From NCBI RefSeq assembly GCF_000430505.1, contig NZ_KE387152.1:633413-697412 (forward strand): a stretch of 64,000 nt of DNA, in the 5' to 3' direction. Positions 59,887-64,000 of the stretch are shown here, piece after piece (the stretch's first letter is position 1; every line of letters begins with the position of its first letter). This DNA comes from Eisenibacter elegans DSM 3317. GTDB lineage: Bacteria > Bacteroidota > Bacteroidia > Cytophagales > Microscillaceae. The notes beneath the pieces are model-generated. The model saw only the letters and a list, made by a program, of their open reading frames with translations, was not told the origin of the DNA and did not search any database. Made by a program: the position numbers and the translations under genes.

Positions 59887-60915
59887 ATGAAAAAACACCG
59901 CCTCTTTGTAGGTTTGTGCTTGGCGATGCTATGTTGCCTACAAGCCTGTAACAACTCTGAAAACACCCAGAATACTCAGAATACAAGCAGTACACCCCCA
60001 CTGGTATTGCAACCTACACCTGATTTCAACGCCGACTCAGCCTACGCATTTATTGAGCGTCAGGTGGCTTTTGGCCCACGTGTACCTAATACAGCAGCCC
60101 ACCGCCGCTGTGGAGAGTACTTAAGCCAAACCCTACGGGGCTATGGCTGGGAGGTGATGGAGCAATCGTTTGAGGCAAGAGCCTATGACAGCACCCTGCT
60201 CCAAGGGCGTAACATCATCGCAAGCTACAACCCACAAGCGGCCAAGCGTATTTTGTTGGCGGCTCACTGGGATACCCGTCACGTAGCCGACAAGGACAGT
60301 GTCCGCAAAAACGAGCCTTTTGATGGAGCCAATGACGGGGGAAGCGGCGTAGGAGTACTGCTCGAAATAGCCCGTATCCTCGGAACGGTAGATACCAGCC
60401 TTTCCAATGTAGGGGTTGATATTATCTTATTTGATTTGGAAGACTATGGCTACCCCGAAAACTATGAAGGCCAACAAACGATGGAGTCTTGGTGTTTGGG
60501 TTCGCAGTATTGGGCCAAAAACAAACATCGAGACAACTACTCGGCCTACTATGGTATTTTGTTGGATATGGTGGGTGCCAAGGGAGCCCGATTTTACCGT
60601 GAGGGGCACTCGATGCAGTTTGCCGCAGGCATTACCCAAAAAGTATGGGGTATAGCCGCTAGGTTGGGCTATAGTAGCGTTTTTGTCAATCAGCAAAGCC
60701 CTGGAATTATGGACGATCATTACTATGTCAACAAAATCGCCAAAATTCCGATGATAGACATCGTAGAGTTTAACCCCGAAGATGGCCGCTCTTATTTTGG
60801 GCACTATCACCATACACACGCCGACAATATGTCTATCATTGATACAGCCACACTGAAGGCTGTAGGGCAAACAGTATTGCAGGTGATTTTTAACGAAGCC
60901 GCCCCGGCTAGTTGA
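59887..60915 (+). CDS. M28 peptidase / glutaminyl-peptide cyclotransferase-like lipoprotein
   Basis: 342 residues. Lipoprotein signal CLAMLCCLQACNNSE at the start. The M28 fold is shown by AAHWDTRHVADKD (His and Asp metal ligands), DGANDGGSGVGVLLEIARIL (bridging Asp) and ILFDLEDYGYPENYEG (Glu). HYHHTHADNMSIID carries the C-terminal His. The gene is closer to bacterial glutaminyl cyclases than to aminopeptidases by the long insertions, but the two activities cannot be separated from sequence alone. A -7 element TACCTTTG lies at 59844-59851. Followed by a small lipoprotein gene 12 bp downstream. Confidence 0.85.
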   Translation: MKKHRLFVGLCLAMLCCLQACNNSENTQNTQNTSSTPPLVLQPTPDFNADSAYAFIERQVAFGPRVPNTAAHRRCGEYLSQTLRGYGWEVMEQSFEARAYDSTLLQGRNIIASYNPQAAKRILLAAHWDTRHVADKDSVRKNEPFDGANDGGSGVGVLLEIARILGTVDTSLSNVGVDIILFDLEDYGYPENYEGQQTMESWCLGSQYWAKNKHRDNYSAYYGILLDMVGAKGARFYREGHSMQFAAGITQKVWGIAARLGYSSVFVNQQSPGIMDDHYYVNKIAKIPMIDIVEFNPEDGRSYFGHYHHTHADNMSIIDTATLKAVGQTVLQVIFNEAAPAS

Positions 60916-60927
60916 TGGTTTTGCTTT

Positions 60928-61263
60928 ATGATAAGATATATCACTATCATTTTTTGTGTCTTGGGAGGCATCAGCCTCGGAGGGTGCTCCCCAAGTTTGG
61001 AACAACAGTTTGAGGGGCGTTGGGTGTATTTGTCGCCCCAAGGCTCACACTTAAACCTTGTTTTTTATACTGATGGCACTGCGCGCCGGCAGAGTGTCAA
61101 GTCGGTAGAATCGCTGTTTTACCGTTTTGACGATGGGCGTGTCATCAAGATTTACAACAGCGCGCAAGTGGGGGATGTATTTCGGTTTGAGTTTCGGGGC
61201 GATACACTCATTCTCACAGAGGCCAGCAACGGACAGTATCAAGAAGTTTTGGTGAGGAAGTAG
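60928..61263 (+). CDS. Small hypothetical lipoprotein
   Basis: 111 residues. The lipobox is ISLGGCSPSLEQQFEGRWVY with Cys at about 20. The mature part is a single beta-rich domain (LNLVFYTDGTARRQSVKSVE, RFEFRGDTLILTEAS) that looks like a small lipocalin-like fold. It directly follows the M28 gene by 12 bp, so the two are probably co-transcribed. No family recognised. Confidence 0.65.
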   Translation: MIRYITIIFCVLGGISLGGCSPSLEQQFEGRWVYLSPQGSHLNLVFYTDGTARRQSVKSVESLFYRFDDGRVIKIYNSAQVGDVFRFEFRGDTLILTEASNGQYQEVLVRK

Positions 61264-61564
61264 GAGAGGTATCTAGCCCCATCTGATACCCAAGAGCATA
61301 ACGACGAATGAAGTAACCCTAAGCGAGAATAAATATAAGGTATAGCTTCCGTAATGTCCTACGATTACCAAGGGAATATTGAGCAAGGCCAAGGAAATTA
61401 CACCAAGAAAAATCCTTGGGAATCAATAAAACCAAATCCATTCCGGGGATTAGCATCCGTTTTTGGTCTTTTCCTAAATTTGGTGCAAATCCTCAGTGAT
61501 AGGTTGGCAAATCTATCACTAAGGAGGTTTTTGAGGACTTGAGCGCCAAAATCACGGAAGAACC
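61264..61564. other. Gene-free interval with hairpin and weak repeat A relative
   Basis: About 300 bp without a supported gene. A part around 61405-61455 (AAATCCTTGGGAATCAATAA then AACCAAATCC) resembles the middle of repeat A. A hairpin, AGTGATAG/CTATCACT with outer CCT/AGG (61491-61527), is followed by TTTTT and is a plausible terminator for the lipoprotein operon. Confidence 0.55.
61491..61533 (+). terminator. Terminator hairpin after the lipoprotein operon
   Basis: CCTCAGTGATAG (61491-61502) pairs with CTATCACTAAGG (61513-61524) with one mismatch, extended by the flanking AGG, followed by GTTTTTG. It is the only T-tailed hairpin between the small lipoprotein gene and the opposing gene. 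Confidence 0.55.
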
Positions 61565-62005
61565 CTATTTTTTCTTCTTTGGTGCTTTATAAGGCACATA
61601 TACGAATATTTGGTTGCCGTCACGGTCATCGAGTTCGAGCATCAGTTGTTTTTTATTGAGACTCAGAATAGCATACACCTGCTTGGCATTTTCTTCAGAC
61701 GAATGGATGACGAGCTGGGTCTCGTCTGTATTAAACGCCCAAGAATTGCGTTGCATCACCTTGCCGGCAGGGGTACGGATATAGCAGGTACCATTGGCGG
61801 CAAACTCTAGAAGGTTGCTCGTTCCGGCACGGGAGCTGACAATATCACTGTCATAGACTTTATTTTCGAGCTTGAGTTGGTTGAGTTGCCATAGTGTACT
61901 AGTCAGCAATTCGCGTTTGTTGCTATTGGTTTGGGCCTGGCTCATCAATAAGCCAAGGGCAAAACACCATACAAGAAGCAGGGGTATCTTGGGAGTAAAT
62001 TTCAT
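61565..62005 (-). CDS. Secreted lipocalin-like hypothetical protein
   Basis: 146 residues. Signal peptide (IPLLLVWCFALGLLMSQAQ). The mature domain is mostly strands (LLTSTLWQLNQLKLENKVYD, NGTCYIRTPAGKVMQRNSWA, VYAILSLNKKQLMLELDDRD), a pattern typical of the lipocalin-like small secreted proteins of Bacteroidota. A Lys-rich C-terminal tail. No function known; probably in the periplasm. Confidence 0.7.
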   Translation of the reverse strand: MKFTPKIPLLLVWCFALGLLMSQAQTNSNKRELLTSTLWQLNQLKLENKVYDSDIVSSRAGTSNLLEFAANGTCYIRTPAGKVMQRNSWAFNTDETQLVIHSSEENAKQVYAILSLNKKQLMLELDDRDGNQIFVYVPYKAPKKKK

Positions 62006-62154
62006 AAACAGTCAGATGGGTTTGGAGCTTAAATTTGTACAATAGCCCAAGGCAAGAAGCAGCCATTTTAGGGCAAGCAGCTATGTGTATGTGCTATATT
62101 TCTATCCAAATGAACGCAAAAGCCAAGCCATTCGGTACGCAGGACACCTTGTTT

Positions 62155-62931
62155 TTAGCTAAAGACACGCCACTCACGCCAAAGGATGTATAGCGCCATC
62201 AAAATAATAAAAACACCGAACATACGCCGCAAGGCCTTGGCCGGAAGCTGCCGTGCGATTTGCCCGCCCAACAATACGCCCACAATCATCGCTGTTGTGA
62301 AGGACAACAGAAAAGGCCAGTCAAGATGATAACGCCATAGGTCGCCTAGTAGGCCTGTGAGGGCATTGATACCAATGATAAAGAGCGAAGTCCCCACAGC
62401 TTGTTGTACGGGCAGGGCTGCAATCCCCATCAGCATAGGTACTATCAAAAAGCCCCCACCGGCTCCCACCATCCCTGTAAGCCAGCCAAGCCCTAAGCCC
62501 CCCATTGCCAAGCGCCAAGGTTTGGAGGCTGGCGCTGGAGTATCTTCGGGGCGAAACATCCAGTAAGCAGCATAAAACATCAATCCAGCAAAGAGGGTCA
62601 TCAGTAGGCCACCCCGCGAGAGATTCAAAGCCCCAAAGTGAAGGCGCTCAGGCAAGGCCGGCAACAAGTAGTTGCGGGTGAACACAACTGAGAAAATCGA
62701 GGGAATGGCTACCCAATATCCTTGTCTTAGGCGGACAAGGTGCTTGCGGGCATAGTCAAAAACTCCGACCCAAGCCGACACCCCGACCACAAAAAGTGAA
62801 TAGGCCGTAGCCAAAATAGGTGTTACCTGAAAAACATATACAAATAAGGGGATGGTAAGGATAGAACCGCCGCCGCCCAACAACCCCATCACAAGGCCGG
62901 TTAATAATGCTATTAAAAATGTGGTAAACAA
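62155..62931 (-). CDS. TauE/SafE-family permease
   Basis: 258 residues, about eight transmembrane segments. The start LIALLTGLVMGLLGGGGSIL and the repeat GLGWLTGMVGAGGGFLIVPM (about 150-170) are the two hallmark Gly-rich repeats of the TauE/SafE (sulphite/sulphonate exporter-like) family. The family moves sulphite, sulphoacetate or other small anions; the substrate here is not known. On the same strand as the BatE-like gene, 45 bp from its stop, so likely a two-gene operon. Confidence 0.85.
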   Translation of the reverse strand: MFTTFLIALLTGLVMGLLGGGGSILTIPLFVYVFQVTPILATAYSLFVVGVSAWVGVFDYARKHLVRLRQGYWVAIPSIFSVVFTRNYLLPALPERLHFGALNLSRGGLLMTLFAGLMFYAAYWMFRPEDTPAPASKPWRLAMGGLGLGWLTGMVGAGGGFLIVPMLMGIAALPVQQAVGTSLFIIGINALTGLLGDLWRYHLDWPFLLSFTTAMIVGVLLGGQIARQLPAKALRRMFGVFIILMALYILWREWRVFS

Positions 62932-62976
62932 TGTTTTGACGTAAGATATAGAGAGTATGAGGCCCTGTTTTGCCGT

Positions 62977-63717
62977 TTAATCAATGAGTAGCACTTGGCT
63001 CTTCCGAACAAAAGCCGTTTTGCCATTCCAGCGGGTTTCGAGCCAGATATCTTGCTCTCCTGCAACCTCTACCCGATAGCCACGGCGGAGCATCTGCAAC
63101 AAATCGGCTCCGGCAGAAGGCGCGCTCATCAGACAGGCGTTTTCTTGGGTGATGATGGCTTTTCGAGGGGGGGGGATGAGGTTGTTGAGCGTGATAAGTA
63201 ATATCAGTAGGCTCATCAACAAGCTGGTGTAATACCAAGGTACACGACGGCGGTATTGATTACGGCGGATGACTACCATCAACACCAAGACATAGAGCGC
63301 GATGAGCAACAAGGAAAACAAAAAATGATGACGGTGTAAGAAAACCTGTAAAAACTCCCAATCGGACTGTCGGTAGCCCTCTAACTTATACTCTGCGGCC
63401 ATTTCTTGGATTTTGGCCAAGGCTTTGTCATCGGGCGATAGGTGATAATAGGTATGAAGATAATACAAAGCAGAGACATAATTTTGTTGTTGCTCACAGA
63501 TGTAGGCCATTTTGAGCAGCATACTAGGTGATACTTTTTGCGACTGCTCGTGTAGAGATTTGTATTTCTCTAAGGCTTGCGAGTATTGCTTGTTTAAAAA
63601 AAGCGCATCTGCCTCTTGCAATAGCCGTTGGTCTTGGGCCTGCAAAGCTCCCCCTATGCTGTAGCATAAGCCCAGAAGTATCATCCAAAAATATTTTTTT
63701 GCGAGCAAAGCTTGCAT
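62977..63717 (-). CDS. BatE-like TPR-membrane-SH3 protein
   Basis: 246 residues from the ATG at 63717; the longer open frame upstream would be Arg/Asn-rich and not protein-like. Signal helix 1-27, TPR-like helices (about 40-110; LNKQYSQALEKYKSLHEQSQ and QQNYVSALYYLHTYYHL). Two transmembrane segments follow at about 130-150 and 160-180, and a C-terminal bacterial SH3-type domain (about 190-246: NACLMSAPSAGADLLQMLRR, ARTW-like RWNGKTAFVRKSQV). This order matches BatE of the Bacteroidota aerotolerance (Bat) locus, although BatA-D genes are not in the window. Confidence 0.7.
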   Translation of the reverse strand: MQALLAKKYFWMILLGLCYSIGGALQAQDQRLLQEADALFLNKQYSQALEKYKSLHEQSQKVSPSMLLKMAYICEQQQNYVSALYYLHTYYHLSPDDKALAKIQEMAAEYKLEGYRQSDWEFLQVFLHRHHFLFSLLLIALYVLVLMVVIRRNQYRRRVPWYYTSLLMSLLILLITLNNLIPPPRKAIITQENACLMSAPSAGADLLQMLRRGYRVEVAGEQDIWLETRWNGKTAFVRKSQVLLID

Positions 63718-63834
63718 ATATGCACGGGGAATATTTATATTTGCCCTGCAATTAAGCAAAAAGGTAACAAATAAACAAATGTTTCTCCTTGGGGCTTCCC
63801 TTAGGTTGAATCTTCTCCTTCCCTTATCAAGCAA

Positions 63835-64000
63835 CTTCTTGTAATGTGGACAGCCTGTGAAGCAATGACTTCCAGCAACTCTGCCTCATTACTTGAAGTT
63901 GTTTTTTTATGGGATAATGTGCTGGTAGCACGAATTTTATGAAACATTGAACGGGTGATTTTACCCGTTTAAATGATTTATCAAACCTTTTGTCGAAACT
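63835..64000. other. Gene-free right edge with two hairpins
   Basis: No supported gene. GTGCT-ggt-AGCAC (63919-63931) and AACGGGT-gattt-TACCCGTT (63950-63970) are visible hairpins without a T-run. They may belong to the gene beyond the window. Confidence 0.4.

Noticed and set aside
61354-61542. 62-residue plus-strand open frame
   Set aside because: It overlaps a repeat-A-like stretch and a terminator hairpin; no protein features.
1-64000. tRNA or rRNA genes
   Set aside because: No GGTTCGAAxCC-type T-arm with matching acceptor stem and no rRNA-like stretch was noticed on either strand; a covariance-model scan would be the decisive test.
63835-64000. Short plus-strand frame at the right edge
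   Set aside because: 32 residues, no protein features, cannot be distinguished from chance.

Overview
The window looks like a chromosome segment of a member of the Bacteroidota, most probably a Cytophagia-type gliding or marine bacterium. The evidence is a T9SS-associated PorZ-like protein with a C-terminal sorting domain, a DUF5686/CarboxypepD_reg outer-membrane protein, BshC, WbqC-like, NRDE and DUF4837 proteins, a meso-DAP-type MurE, and several promoters of the Bacteroidota form (TTG/TTTG, about 19-23 bp, TAnnTTTG). No rRNA, tRNA, CRISPR array or intact insertion sequence was seen.

Layout. 1-9.7 kb: hairpin repeats, DUF5686 protein, WYL regulator, TPR protein, a DUF2779 nuclease with a Cas4-like front half, a methyltransferase, a membrane protein and an SDR oxidoreductase. 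9.7-16.5 kb: DUF2147 protein, then a complete tripartite RND efflux operon (tetR-tolC-hlyD-acrB type) with two matching TGAAC-N3-GTTCA palindromes, one at the regulator's promoter and one before tolC. 16.6-24.1 kb: an ABC-2 export permease without its ATPase, a leucine-rich-repeat protein with an embedded BRCT-like domain, a DUF4837 lipoprotein, a candidate structured RNA element, and the malic enzyme/phosphotransacetylase fusion. 24.1-32 kb: a wrecked cas6 gene, NRDE protein, a secreted protein, bshC, porZ-like, and an FdhD homologue that has lost its catalytic cysteines. 32-42 kb: acyl-CoA dehydrogenase, crotonase-family protein, murE, a glutamine amidotransferase (trpG/pabA), a lipoprotein, queE, RNase Z, a STAS protein and purC. 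42-54 kb: a carboxylesterase pseudogene, small enzymes, ankyrin protein, GT2 glycosyltransferase, HAMP-SpoIIE phosphatase, phoH, engB, clpC, wbqC-like. 54-64 kb: an LpxL/HtrB acyltransferase, a peptidoglycan-binding membrane protein, then a tight operon of two coiled-coil proteins, a conserved coiled-coil/C-terminal-domain protein, a Rab/Ras-like small GTPase and a SpoIIE-type phosphatase; then an M28 peptidase/QC-like lipoprotein, small secreted proteins, a TauE/SafE permease and a BatE-like TPR-SH3 protein.

The most interesting candidate system is the operon at 56192-59803. The GTPase start codon lies inside the preceding gene and its stop abuts the phosphatase start, so a Ras-like switch appears coupled to a PP2C-type phosphatase and to coiled-coil partners that share a short LRELL-type motif. 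Other points of interest are the cysteine-less FdhD, the LRR-BRCT protein, the candidate structured RNA upstream of maeB, and several families of decayed intergenic repeats. Between genes the window carries at least two dispersed repeats that also recur in inverted orientation, showing past element activity or recombination.
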